Shown here: positions 39,970-48,307 of the stretch, piece after piece
Numbering within the stretch: the stretch's first letter is position 1
Layout: each line of letters starts with the position of its first letter
Origin: DASVDE01 sp963740065
GTDB lineage: Bacteria > Actinomycetota > Thermoleophilia > Solirubrobacterales > 70-9
Length of the DNA stretch: 64,000 bases
Reading direction: 5' to 3'
NCBI GenBank assembly: GCA_963740065.1
Contig: CAVUCS010000001.1
Location: 496,001-560,000 of the forward strand
Translations under genes and position numbers: made by a program
Notes under the pieces: model-generated
Databases searched by the model: none
What the model was told of the DNA's origin: nothing
The model's input: the letters and a program-made list of their open reading frames with translations, nothing else

Positions 39970-40424
39970 CGACTTCCCACAATCGTGTGGCGGTCTTGCA
40001 CGGGGTCAATTTCGACATTCTCGACCGTCGCGATCCGGAGATCTACGGTGGCCTCTCCCTCAACGAGCTGGAGATGAAGGTCAAAGGCTGGGCGAGAGAG
40101 TTCGGATTGGAGACGATCTTCTTCCAGACAAACTCCGAAGGGGAGTTCGTCGAGTATCTCCACCGGTTGCCGGAGTTGGCCGACGCGACTTTGATTAACG
40201 CCGGCGCCTGGACTCACTACAGCCGCGCGATCGCCGACGCCCTCGATGTCGCGGGCCTGCCCGCGGTTGAGGTCCACCTCTCCGATGTCGAGTCTCGCGA
40301 CGACTGGCGCAAGGTGTCCGTCTTCGATGGCTTGGTTCTGGCAAAGATTTCCGGCAAAGGCCCCGACGGCTACCGCGAAGCGCTGGATGAGCTGGCTCGC
40401 GAGCTCGGCTCAGTCGACGGCTGA
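39966..40424 (+). CDS. aroQ: Type II 3-dehydroquinate dehydratase
   Basis: The 152-aa enzyme has the type II order: LHGVNFDILDRRDPEIYGG with the lid Arg and catalytic Tyr, FQTNSEGEFVEYLHR, INAGAWTHYSRAIADAL with the Asn/His pair region, and VEVHLSDVESRDDWRKVSV. Two positions differ from the usual consensus: LNGPNLNLLG is LHGVNFDILD, and HxSN is HLSD. It dehydrates 3-dehydroquinate after the synthase encoded just upstream (ATGA overlap). Confidence 0.92.
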   Translation: MTTSHNRVAVLHGVNFDILDRRDPEIYGGLSLNELEMKVKGWAREFGLETIFFQTNSEGEFVEYLHRLPELADATLINAGAWTHYSRAIADALDVAGLPAVEVHLSDVESRDDWRKVSVFDGLVLAKISGKGPDGYREALDELARELGSVDG

Positions 40425-41488
40425 TGCGCGTGCGGGGGGATCGCTTGGCGGATTTGTTCGCTGAGCTTGAGGTCGAGCAAATGCTCGTCACGGATCTCGT
40501 CAACGTTCGTTACCTGACCGGCTTCACCGGGACGAACGGGGTATGTGTCTGCAGCCCGGAGGAGCGCCTCCTTCTAACCGACTTTCGCTACACCGAGCGC
40601 GCCGCCGAGGAAACCGAAGGCGAAGATTGGGATGTCGTGACGATCACCGACGACTGGCTGGGCGGGGTCGCGAGACGCCTCTCGGGGCGGGTTGGCTTTG
40701 AGGACGACCAGATGTCGGTTCGCACTCGGGAGAGACTGGGCGTGAGACTCTCCGACGGGGTTGAGCTGGTGCCCGCGGGAGGGACGGTCGAAAAGCTGCG
40801 CCGGGTCAAGGATGCGAGCGAGCTGGCGGCGATTGCGGCCGCGGCCGAGCTGTCCGATGACGTTTGGCGCTGGAGTTTGGAGCGTGGATTCGTCGGGCGG
40901 ACCGAGCGTGCGGTCGCTCGCGCGGCCGAGGCGCGCATCCGCGAGTTGGGCGCCGATCCGTCCTTTCCGGCGATTGTCGCCGCTGGGCCCAACGGCGCGT
41001 TGCCGCACGCCGAGCCCGCCGAGCGGGAGATCGAGCGCGACGAACTGGTCGTCTTTGACATGGGCGCCAAGCTCGACGGCTACTGCTCTGACGGCACCCG
41101 CACCTTCGCCACCGGCGATCCGGGCGAAGAGGCGCGCTCGGTCTACGAAACGGTTCGTGAGGCCCAGGCGGCAGCGCTCGGTGCAGTCGAAGCCGGCGTC
41201 GGTGGAGAGGCGGTCGACGCCGTCGCCCGCAAGATCATCGATGCCGCCGGTCACGGCGATCACTTCGGCCACGGACTCGGCCATGGAGTCGGGCTTGAGG
41301 TGCATGAGTCCCCTCGCGTTTCGCCCCGCTCCGAAGACACGCTTGAAGCAGGCGAAGTGATCACGGTGGAGCCCGGTGTCTACCTGCCAGGCAATCTGGG
41401 CGTCCGCATCGAGGATCTCGTCGTCGTCACCGAGGATGGCAGCCGCAACCTCAGCGCCCTGCCAAAGGAACTCCAGATAATCGACTAA
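40424..41488 (+). CDS. pepP: Xaa-Pro aminopeptidase, M24B family
   Basis: The 354-aa protein has a creatinase-like N-terminal domain (LVTDLVNVRYLTGFTGTNG) and a pita-bread catalytic domain with the five metal ligands in order: VVFDMGAK (Asp), YCSDGTRTF (Asp), FGHGLGHGVGLEVHE (His), TVEPGVYLPG (Glu) and VRIEDLVV (Glu). It removes N-terminal residues before proline. Its start overlaps the aroQ stop by one base. The pairing of pepQ/pepP with aroQ upstream of efp is common in Gram-positive genomes. Confidence 0.92.
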   Translation: MRVRGDRLADLFAELEVEQMLVTDLVNVRYLTGFTGTNGVCVCSPEERLLLTDFRYTERAAEETEGEDWDVVTITDDWLGGVARRLSGRVGFEDDQMSVRTRERLGVRLSDGVELVPAGGTVEKLRRVKDASELAAIAAAAELSDDVWRWSLERGFVGRTERAVARAAEARIRELGADPSFPAIVAAGPNGALPHAEPAEREIERDELVVFDMGAKLDGYCSDGTRTFATGDPGEEARSVYETVREAQAAALGAVEAGVGGEAVDAVARKIIDAAGHGDHFGHGLGHGVGLEVHESPRVSPRSEDTLEAGEVITVEPGVYLPGNLGVRIEDLVVVTEDGSRNLSALPKELQIID

Positions 41489-41547
41489 TTGGCTGACCGC
41501 GCCGATTCAGATTTAAGTCGGGGGAGGGTCCCCGCCGATGGGCGGTT

Positions 41548-42663
41548 GTGGCATCGAATCCTCACACCCTTCGTCCCGTTCGGCATCGTGCCGACGACGT
41601 TCCCCCGCCGCAGTCACTGGAAACTCTTGCGGCCATCCATGAGGATGCCCGTCGCGAACGCCTACTCGACATGGAGCGTCGCGTTCAGCGCTATCGCGCC
41701 GGCTGTTTCGCGATCCTCGCGCTGGCGCTCACCGTAGTTGGTCCCCAGGTTGGTTGGTGGTGGCTGGTGCCCCTCGCGGCCGGCTTCGCCGGTTTCGCGA
41801 TCGCCGACCGATTCATGCAGAACAGCCGGCGTCCCCAGCTGTGGATCGCGGGTGCTTGGAGTGCGCTTCCGCTGTTGCTGGCCGGGGCGGTCGTCGCCAC
41901 CGGAGGCCCGGAAAGTCCTGTTGTGGTCTGGTTCGCGCTTCCCGCCGTTACCTTGGGCGTCCGCTTCGAGCCCTGGGGCATGATCGTCGGCACCGCCTAC
42001 ATCGTCGCCCTCTTCCTGCTCAGCACGGTCGCTCTCGACCCGGCTGCCGCCTCTGACCACAGCCAGATTCTGGTTGCCGCGATGGCGTTGATCCTCAGCA
42101 CCGTGATCCTCTCCGGAGCCCTGGTCGAGTCCGATCGCGCCCACCGCCGTCGCTCGACGCTGGATCCGCTGACGGGACTGTTCAATCGCAATGCGCTGGA
42201 ACAGCGCCTCTCTGAGCTGGAGGGACAGCCCGCGAATGTCGAGGAGGGCCTTTCGCACGCCCTGTTGCTCTGCGATTTGGACCACTTCAAGCGGGTTAAT
42301 GACCAGCTTGGCCACGCCGCCGGCGATGCCGTTCTTCAGGATGTCGCCTACGTAATGCGCGCCACGCTGCGAGCCGGCGACTCGATTTACCGGGTCGGCG
42401 GCGAAGAGATCCTGGTCGTCCTGCCCGGCGCCGATCGGGAGGATGCAGTCGAGATCGCCGAACGCTTGCGGGTCGCCGTCCGTGAACGGCGGCCGGTGGG
42501 GGTCATGGTGACCGTCAGCATCGGGGTCTCCGTCTCACGGCCAGGGAAAGTCAGCACCGACGATCTCATCGCTCGAGCCGACGCCGCTCTCTACGCGGCG
42601 AAGGAAGGCGGGCGAGACGCGGTCAGCGTCGACGACCCCACTCTCGAGCCGATCAGCGGCTGA
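41548..42663 (+). CDS. Membrane-bound diguanylate cyclase (GGDEF)
   Basis: The 371-aa protein has six hydrophobic helices (about 45-200) followed by a GGDEF domain (about 205-365): LDPLTGLFNRNALEQRL, LCDLDHFKRVND, and the active loop RVGGEEILVVLPG, where GGEE replaces GGDE, still a competent signature. It should make c-di-GMP under control of the membrane sensor part. The RxxD inhibitory site is not evident. Start GTG 41548 is uncertain. Its 3' end overlaps the convergent M42 gene by 11 bp. Confidence 0.88.
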   Translation: MASNPHTLRPVRHRADDVPPPQSLETLAAIHEDARRERLLDMERRVQRYRAGCFAILALALTVVGPQVGWWWLVPLAAGFAGFAIADRFMQNSRRPQLWIAGAWSALPLLLAGAVVATGGPESPVVVWFALPAVTLGVRFEPWGMIVGTAYIVALFLLSTVALDPAAASDHSQILVAAMALILSTVILSGALVESDRAHRRRSTLDPLTGLFNRNALEQRLSELEGQPANVEEGLSHALLLCDLDHFKRVNDQLGHAAGDAVLQDVAYVMRATLRAGDSIYRVGGEEILVVLPGADREDAVEIAERLRVAVRERRPVGVMVTVSIGVSVSRPGKVSTDDLIARADAALYAAKEGGRDAVSVDDPTLEPISG

Positions 42664-43699
42664 GATCTACGTCGGCGCTGAGGCGCGAGGCGAAAGTCGC
42701 AATCAGCTCGACGGCGGCTTCGACATCGACCAGGTCGACCATCTCGACCGGGGAGTGCATGTAGCGCAGGGGAATCGAGACGAGGCCGGTCGGAATCCCG
42801 GAGCGGGAGATCTGGATCGCGTCCGCGTCGGTGCTGGTGCCCCGCCCACTGGCCGCGATCGTGTAGTCAATACCCGCTTCTTCCGCGGCTTCGACCAGTA
42901 GCTCAAAGACCTTTGGAGAGAGGGTCGAGCCGCGACCGATCACAGGGCCCGAGCCGAACGCGTGGCTGCCAAGCTCCTTCTCATCGACGCCGGGGGCGTC
43001 GGTCGCGTGGGTAACGTCGACCGCGATCGCCAGGTCGGGCCGGACCTCGAAAGCGGAGGTGCGGGAGCCGAAGAGGCCAATCTCTTCCTGCACCGCGGCG
43101 ATCGCGGCGAAGCTCCCGGTGAGTCTGCCCCGTTCGTTGCAGCGGCGTAGGGACTCAAGCGCGACGTAGGCGCCGAGGCGGTTGTCCATTGCCCGGGAGA
43201 CCAGTCGGCTGCCGACCATCTCGACCGGCTCAGCGGCGATCGTCACCGGGTCTCCAACCCGGATCAGCGCTGCCGCCTCGTCGCGGTCCTCGGCGCCGAC
43301 ATCGATGTGCAGGCCCTTCAGCTCAACGACCTTCTTGCGCTGCTCGGCTTCAAGCAGGTGGATTGGCTTGCGGCCGACGACGCCGGGAACCAGACCGTCG
43401 GGCCCGCGCACCTCGACTCGCTGGCCGACCAGGATCTGCGGATCCCAGCCGCCGATCGATTTGAAGTAGAGGAAGCCTCTCTCATCGATGTGGGTGATGA
43501 CGAGGCCGATCTCGTCGATGTGGCCGACGACGGTGAGTAGCGGAGCCGCGTCCCCGACTCGGGCGATCGAAGACCCGAGGCCGTCGCTTGAGAGCTCGGC
43601 GAACGATGCCGCCTCGCGCCAGACTTCCGCTGCTGGGCCTTCGTACCCAGAGGGAGCGGCGCTACGCAGCAGCTTGTCGAGTAGCTCAGGGGTGCCCAT
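42653..43699 (-). CDS. M42 family (glutamyl/tetrahedral) aminopeptidase
   Basis: The 348-aa protein matches M42 peptidases: LTVVGHIDEIGLVITHI with the first His, VSRAMDNRLGAYVALE with the bridging Asp, AAVQEEIGLFGSRTSAF with the EE catalytic/metal pair, IAVDVTHATDAPG and IPLRYMHSPVEMVD with the last His. These dodecameric enzymes degrade peptides released by the proteasome. Its promoter TAAACT (43708-43713) is 8 nt before ATG 43699. Confidence 0.92.
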   Translation of the reverse strand: MGTPELLDKLLRSAAPSGYEGPAAEVWREAASFAELSSDGLGSSIARVGDAAPLLTVVGHIDEIGLVITHIDERGFLYFKSIGGWDPQILVGQRVEVRGPDGLVPGVVGRKPIHLLEAEQRKKVVELKGLHIDVGAEDRDEAAALIRVGDPVTIAAEPVEMVGSRLVSRAMDNRLGAYVALESLRRCNERGRLTGSFAAIAAVQEEIGLFGSRTSAFEVRPDLAIAVDVTHATDAPGVDEKELGSHAFGSGPVIGRGSTLSPKVFELLVEAAEEAGIDYTIAASGRGTSTDADAIQISRSGIPTGLVSIPLRYMHSPVEMVDLVDVEAAVELIATFASRLSADVDLSR

Positions 43700-43707
43700 T
43701 CGCGCGC

Positions 43708-43713
43708 AGTTTA
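43708..43713 (-). promoter_or_regulatory. -10 box TAAACT for the M42 peptidase
   Basis: TAAACT on the minus strand is 8 nt before ATG 43699. Confidence 0.5.
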
Positions 43714-44904
43714 AGCGGACGCGTGTTCGACTGCGTCGGGACGGCGCACCCGACTGCGTCCCTCGCCGTATTTTCGCGTCTCGTAGACGACCATCGCCCA
43801 GATCAGAGCATTGGCGATCGCCAGGCTGAGCAGCGCCGGCATCTCCACGGCGACCGGCACCAGAGCGAGCAGCACTACCGCCAACAGCAGGCGCTGGCGA
43901 TTGATCGTGTGCACATGGCGGTAGCGGAAGGCGACGTGGCCGAGCAGGTAGAGGGCCAGCCCTCCCATTAGCGCGAAAGCGATCTCGGCTCTGAGGTGCT
44001 CATCGACGTGCCCGATCGTTTTCTTCATGCCGAGGGCGACGAGGACAATTCCGGCGACCATCGGCAGGTGAAGGTAGGAGTAGGAATCTCGAGCCATCGT
44101 GTTGCGCTCCCGGCCCTCTCTGGCCTCGACCAGGCGTCGCCCCGCGACCAGCGCGACGACGTCGAAGTAGACCCACCACATCGCGGCCGTCAACCCGACT
44201 CCGAGTACCGCCGCGGCGATCACTCCCCAGTCGACGACCCCGGCGGCGCCCACCCCGACTGCGACGATCGACTCGCCCAGCGCGATGATCACGATCAGCC
44301 CGTGGCGCTCAGCAAAGTGCTCGGGAACCAGTCTCCAGCCGTCGGGGCGGATGAGGTACGGCCCGGCCATGTCGAGGAAGAGGGCCAGGGCCCAGAGGGA
44401 TCCCTGGGCCAACCCGTCGAAGAGCGAAGCCGCGATCAGCAAAAAGACCGCGACCGCGGTGCTCAGCGCTAATCCAAGGACCGAGTGACGTAGCGCGTCA
44501 TCTTCCGGGCTGGCGAGGATGAAGAGGGCGATGTGGGCAGCGCGGACGAAGCCGAAGGCGAGGGCGAAGGCGAGGGCGAGGTTGTCGAAGGCTTCGGGAA
44601 TGCAGAGGGAGACGACGAGCAGTCCTGCCATCGCCGCGAACATCACCATCCGCACGGCGCCTTCTTCCGGATCGATGACGCTGGTAAGCCAGGCGTAGCC
44701 CACCCACGACCACCAGACCACCCCCAATACGAGCAAACCCTGAACCAGCCCCGACCAAGTCGGGTGGTGGGACATCAGCGCTGTGCACTGGGTGATCGCC
44801 AGCACAAAGACGAGGTCGAAGAACAGCTCCAGCGGCGTAACTCGCTCGCCGTCACGCATCACGGCGCTGAGGCGGGAGGCGGGAGTTCCTGTTGGTGCGG
44901 CCAT
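43711..44904 (-). CDS. LtrA-like membrane protein
   Basis: The 397-aa protein has about eleven hydrophobic helices. Its N-terminal motif VTPLELFFDLVFVLAITQCT (FFDLVFV) is diagnostic of bacterial low-temperature-requirement A proteins; ERHGLIVIIALGESIVAVG is the second conserved element. Family function is not established. I chose ATG 44904 because the frame upstream antisense-reads the divergent SDR gene. The stop is 11 nt before the M42 start, so the two may be co-transcribed. Confidence 0.85.
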   Translation of the reverse strand: MAAPTGTPASRLSAVMRDGERVTPLELFFDLVFVLAITQCTALMSHHPTWSGLVQGLLVLGVVWWSWVGYAWLTSVIDPEEGAVRMVMFAAMAGLLVVSLCIPEAFDNLALAFALAFGFVRAAHIALFILASPEDDALRHSVLGLALSTAVAVFLLIAASLFDGLAQGSLWALALFLDMAGPYLIRPDGWRLVPEHFAERHGLIVIIALGESIVAVGVGAAGVVDWGVIAAAVLGVGLTAAMWWVYFDVVALVAGRRLVEAREGRERNTMARDSYSYLHLPMVAGIVLVALGMKKTIGHVDEHLRAEIAFALMGGLALYLLGHVAFRYRHVHTINRQRLLLAVVLLALVPVAVEMPALLSLAIANALIWAMVVYETRKYGEGRSRVRRPDAVEHASA

Positions 44905-44946
44905 TCTCGGCAATCCTTGCAGTCCGGCAAGTCCACCCGGTTCGAA

Positions 44947-44952
44947 TAGCCT
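44947..44952 (+). promoter_or_regulatory. -10 box TAGCCT for the SDR gene
   Basis: TAGCCT is 7 nt before GTG 44960. Confidence 0.5.
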
Positions 44953-44959
44953 TCCGGCT

Positions 44960-45763
44960 GTGAGCAGGATCGGGCTGATAACTGGAGCCTCAAGCGGCAT
45001 CGGGGAGGCGACCGCCAAGCGGCTCGCCCGTGAGCCGGACATGGAGCTGGTCTTGGTTGCCCGCCGCGAGGAACGCTTGCGCGCCTTGGTCGAGGCGCTG
45101 CCCTGTCGCGCCACTTACGTCGCTGTCGACCTCACCGAAGCGGGTGCCCCTGAGCGCGTCAGGTCCCACGTCGAGGAGCATCACGCCGGTCGCCTCACCC
45201 TGCTGGTGAACAACGCCGGATCCGCTTGGCGCGGGACCTTTGCGGAGGGGGGGTACAGCAACGTTCAGCGCCACATGCAACTCAACTTCGAAGCGGTGGT
45301 CCGCCTCACCGAGGCACTGCTGCCGGTGTTGCGCGCGACCGCGCCGAGCTCGATCGTCAACGTCGCCAGCACCGCCGGCCGTGTTTCGCGCGCCGGCACC
45401 GGCTCATATTCGGCGAGCAAGTTCGCCCTGATCGGCTGGTCGGATTCCCTCTATGCGGAGGAGCGGCCGCACGGTGTCCACGTCGGGCTCGTCCTGCCCG
45501 GCTTCATTAAGACTGAGGGGTTCCCGGCGGCCGAGCTGCGCGAGAAGGCGCTCACCCGTTGGATCGTCTCCAGACCGGAGAAGGTCGCCGAAGCGATCGT
45601 CGAGACGGGCTTGCGCGGGAAGGCCGAGCGCTACGTGCCCCGCCCTTACGCGCTTGCGGCGATCGCGCGCATACTTCTACCCGGCCTGGTCCGCAAGACG
45701 CTGACCGGTGACTCCGCGGCGAGTCTCACCACCAGTACCGGCGCCGAGTCGGGCGCAGATTAG
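44960..45763 (+). CDS. Short-chain dehydrogenase/reductase
   Basis: The 267-aa classical SDR has the cofactor loop GLITGASSGIGEATAKRL, the acidic/basic strand VLVARREERL (Arg residues favour NADP), LLVNNAGSAWRG, catalytic IVNVASTAGR (Ser) and GSYSASKFALIGW (Tyr-x3-Lys). The C-terminal part (VPRPYALAAIARILLPGLV) is hydrophobic and may touch the membrane, as in DltE/YqjQ-like members. The substrate is unknown. Confidence 0.88.
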   Translation: MSRIGLITGASSGIGEATAKRLAREPDMELVLVARREERLRALVEALPCRATYVAVDLTEAGAPERVRSHVEEHHAGRLTLLVNNAGSAWRGTFAEGGYSNVQRHMQLNFEAVVRLTEALLPVLRATAPSSIVNVASTAGRVSRAGTGSYSASKFALIGWSDSLYAEERPHGVHVGLVLPGFIKTEGFPAAELREKALTRWIVSRPEKVAEAIVETGLRGKAERYVPRPYALAAIARILLPGLVRKTLTGDSAASLTTSTGAESGAD

Positions 45764-45769
45764 TCCTGC

Positions 45770-46255
45770 TTAGTTGAAGCGGGAAGCGGTCAGTCTGCAG
45801 TAGCGGAAGTCGAAGTCATAGACGACGTTGTTGGCGGCGAGGGCGCTGCTCCTCAGCTTCACCTCGCCAAGGATCGCCCTGGTCAGATTGTCCGCCTTCA
45901 GCGCCTTGCCCATCTTTTGCAGGTTGCCCTTAACGACCCCGAGGCGCCCGATCCATCTCTTCAATCTCACTTCATAGGCCGCCGGTCGCGGAATCTTGTT
46001 GATCGCCTTCGTCGCCTTGCCGAAGGCGACCGCGGCGCGCATGAACTGGCGCCCGGCGGCGGGCCTCTTGCCGTGGTTGGCTTTGTAGCGGGCGCCGGCG
46101 AGGATTCTTCTGCTGGCGAGCGTGTTCTGCTTGCAGATCGGCTCGACCTGGGCGATGTAGTCGATCTGCTCCGGCGTGTCGACGGCGCGAGCGATCGCGG
46201 CGAAGGCCAGCGTCACGACGCAGATCAAAGCGATTATCGAAAGTCCCCTACCCAT
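45770..46255 (-). CDS. Secreted helical protein of unknown function
   Basis: A 161-aa product with a signal peptide (LSIIALICVVTLAFAAIARA). The mature part is predicted to be helical, basic and Ala-rich: YIAQVEPICKQNTLASRRIL, then KATKAINKIPRPAAYEVRL, with two cysteines (EPICKQN, DFRYCRL) that could bond. No domain is recognised. It converges with the SDR gene, 6 nt apart. Confidence 0.7.
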   Translation of the reverse strand: MGRGLSIIALICVVTLAFAAIARAVDTPEQIDYIAQVEPICKQNTLASRRILAGARYKANHGKRPAAGRQFMRAAVAFGKATKAINKIPRPAAYEVRLKRWIGRLGVVKGNLQKMGKALKADNLTRAILGEVKLRSSALAANNVVYDFDFRYCRLTASRFN

Positions 46256-46317
46256 ATCCCTATCTAGAGAGTAGGGCGTGCCGCGGTTCGGGCCCGCTCT
46301 CGTAGGAGTCGCTGACC

Positions 46318-46878
<561 letters not shown>

Positions 46879-46908
46879 CGCCTCGCGGCGCGCCAGAATA
46901 GGGCGTCG

Positions 46909-47286
46909 ATGCGCCGATCCGACCAACGCCGCGACGCTGTCTTCGCCTGTTACCAGCGCGATGTGACCGGGCGTCCCCTTGGCGAGCTGGTCGAGGACTC
47001 CCGGCCTTTCACCAAGGAGCTCGCCGCCGGAGTGGAGGAGCATCGCGAGGAGCTCGACGCGACAATCGCGCGCCTGGCCAAGGGCTGGGACCTGGACCGG
47101 ATCGCGCCGCTGGACCGCAACGTGATGCGGGTCGCGCTCTATGAGATGGAGCATGGCGAGGCGCCGACCGAGGTGGCGATTGACGAGGCGATTGAGATCG
47201 CCAAGGAGTTTTGCGGCGTCGACGCGCCCAAGTTCATCAACGGTGTCCTGGGCGCCGCGGCTCGCGAGCGGGAGGGCGTTAAGTGA
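46909..47286 (+). CDS. nusB: Transcription antitermination factor NusB
   Basis: The 125-aa all-helical protein matches NusB: RRDAVFACYQRDVTGRPLGE, LDRIAPLDRNVMRVALYEME and VAIDEAIEIAKEFCGVDAPK, then FINGVLGAAARE. It binds boxA with S10 for rRNA antitermination. Its stop overlaps the next GTG (GTGA). Confidence 0.95.
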   Translation: MRRSDQRRDAVFACYQRDVTGRPLGELVEDSRPFTKELAAGVEEHREELDATIARLAKGWDLDRIAPLDRNVMRVALYEMEHGEAPTEVAIDEAIEIAKEFCGVDAPKFINGVLGAAAREREGVK

Positions 47287-47447
47287 GCCGCTTGCGCGAG
47301 ATTTCCGAACGGCTGCAGGCGATCGCCGGGGAGCTGAAGTCCGAAGAGGTGGGCGACGAGCGCGCCGGAGAGCTGGCGCGCGAGGCCGCGGAGCTTTCCT
47401 CCGAGGCCGTCGAGGAGGCCAACCGCCGCGCGCGCGAGGCCGAGTGA
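47283..47447 (+). CDS. 54-aa charged coiled-coil protein in the XseB position
   Basis: Start GTG 47283 overlaps the nusB stop and stop TGA 47445-47447 overlaps the ispA GTG, both as GTGA, so a real coupled gene is very likely. The product is almost entirely Glu/Arg/Ala helix (LREISERLQAIAGELKSEEV, then LSSEAVEEANRRAREAE). Exodeoxyribonuclease VII small subunit (xseB) usually lies just before ispA and is of similar size, but its FEEALxxLE motif is missing here. Function unknown. Confidence 0.65.
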   Translation: MSRLREISERLQAIAGELKSEEVGDERAGELAREAAELSSEAVEEANRRAREAE

Positions 47448-48307
47448 GCTACCCGGAGGATCTGCGCTCCGCGGTCGATTCGGCGCTCGACGAACTGCGG
47501 TTCTCAGCCGCCCTCGCCACCGCGGGGCTTGAAGAGGCGATGCGTTATTCGCTGCTGGCGGGCGGCAAGCGAGTTCGCCCGGTGCTCGCCCTGGCGACGG
47601 CCCGCGCCCTCGGTGCCGATCCGCAGCGCTTCCTTCCCGCCGCGTGTGCGATCGAGTTGATCCACACCTACTCGTTAATCCACGATGACCTGCCGGCGAT
47701 GGACGACGACGAGTTGCGTCGCGGGCAGCCGACCTCCCACGTCAAGTTCGGGGAGGACGTCGCGATTCTCGCCGGCGACGGTCTCTTCGCCGAGGCGGTT
47801 CGCATCTTCTGTGAGCAGCCAGGCGATCCCGCCTTGGTGCTCGCGGCACTGCGCGAGCTGGCCGCCGCGACCGGCGTCGACGGGATGGTCGGCGGCCAGT
47901 ACGTGGACGTCGTCGGCGAGGAGGCGGATGCCGAGGGCCTGCGCGCCTTGCATGCGCTGAAGACGGGGCGATTGATCGCCGCCGCCGTCGGCGTCGTATT
48001 GACATTGGAGGGTCGCGGTGAGCCTGAGACAATTCCCTACCGTCGATTTGCCGGTGAGCTGGGCGTCCTCTTCCAGATCGTCGACGACATCCTCGATGTG
48101 ACCGAGAGCGACGAACAGCTCGGCAAGCCCCACGGAAGCGATCAGCGACATGGCAAACTCACCTATGTCAGCCTCTTTGGCTTGGATCGAGCGCGTGAGC
48201 TCGCCGCCGAGTCCCACGCGCAAGCGACCGGGGCGCTCGCCGAGGCGAGCGGCGACACCGACGACCTGAGGCGAGTCGCCGACTACATCTTCACCAGGAA
48301 CGAATGA
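47444..48307 (+). CDS. ispA: Short-chain polyprenyl (farnesyl/geranylgeranyl) diphosphate synthase
   Basis: The 287-aa trans-prenyltransferase contains SLLAGGKRVRPVLALA, the first Asp-rich motif IHDDLPAMDDDELRRGQPT (DDxxxD type), GMVGGQYVDVV and the second motif FQIVDDILDVTE. Together with dxs immediately downstream it supports isoprenoid (menaquinone, carotenoid, carrier lipid) supply. Chain length cannot be fixed from this reading. Start GTG 47444. Confidence 0.93.
   Translation: MSYPEDLRSAVDSALDELRFSAALATAGLEEAMRYSLLAGGKRVRPVLALATARALGADPQRFLPAACAIELIHTYSLIHDDLPAMDDDELRRGQPTSHVKFGEDVAILAGDGLFAEAVRIFCEQPGDPALVLAALRELAAATGVDGMVGGQYVDVVGEEADAEGLRALHALKTGRLIAAAVGVVLTLEGRGEPETIPYRRFAGELGVLFQIVDDILDVTESDEQLGKPHGSDQRHGKLTYVSLFGLDRARELAAESHAQATGALAEASGDTDDLRRVADYIFTRNE

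Noticed and set aside
41489..41737. Small frame between pepP and the GGDEF gene
   Set aside because: It mostly overlaps the first helices of the GGDEF protein in another frame and has no conserved feature.
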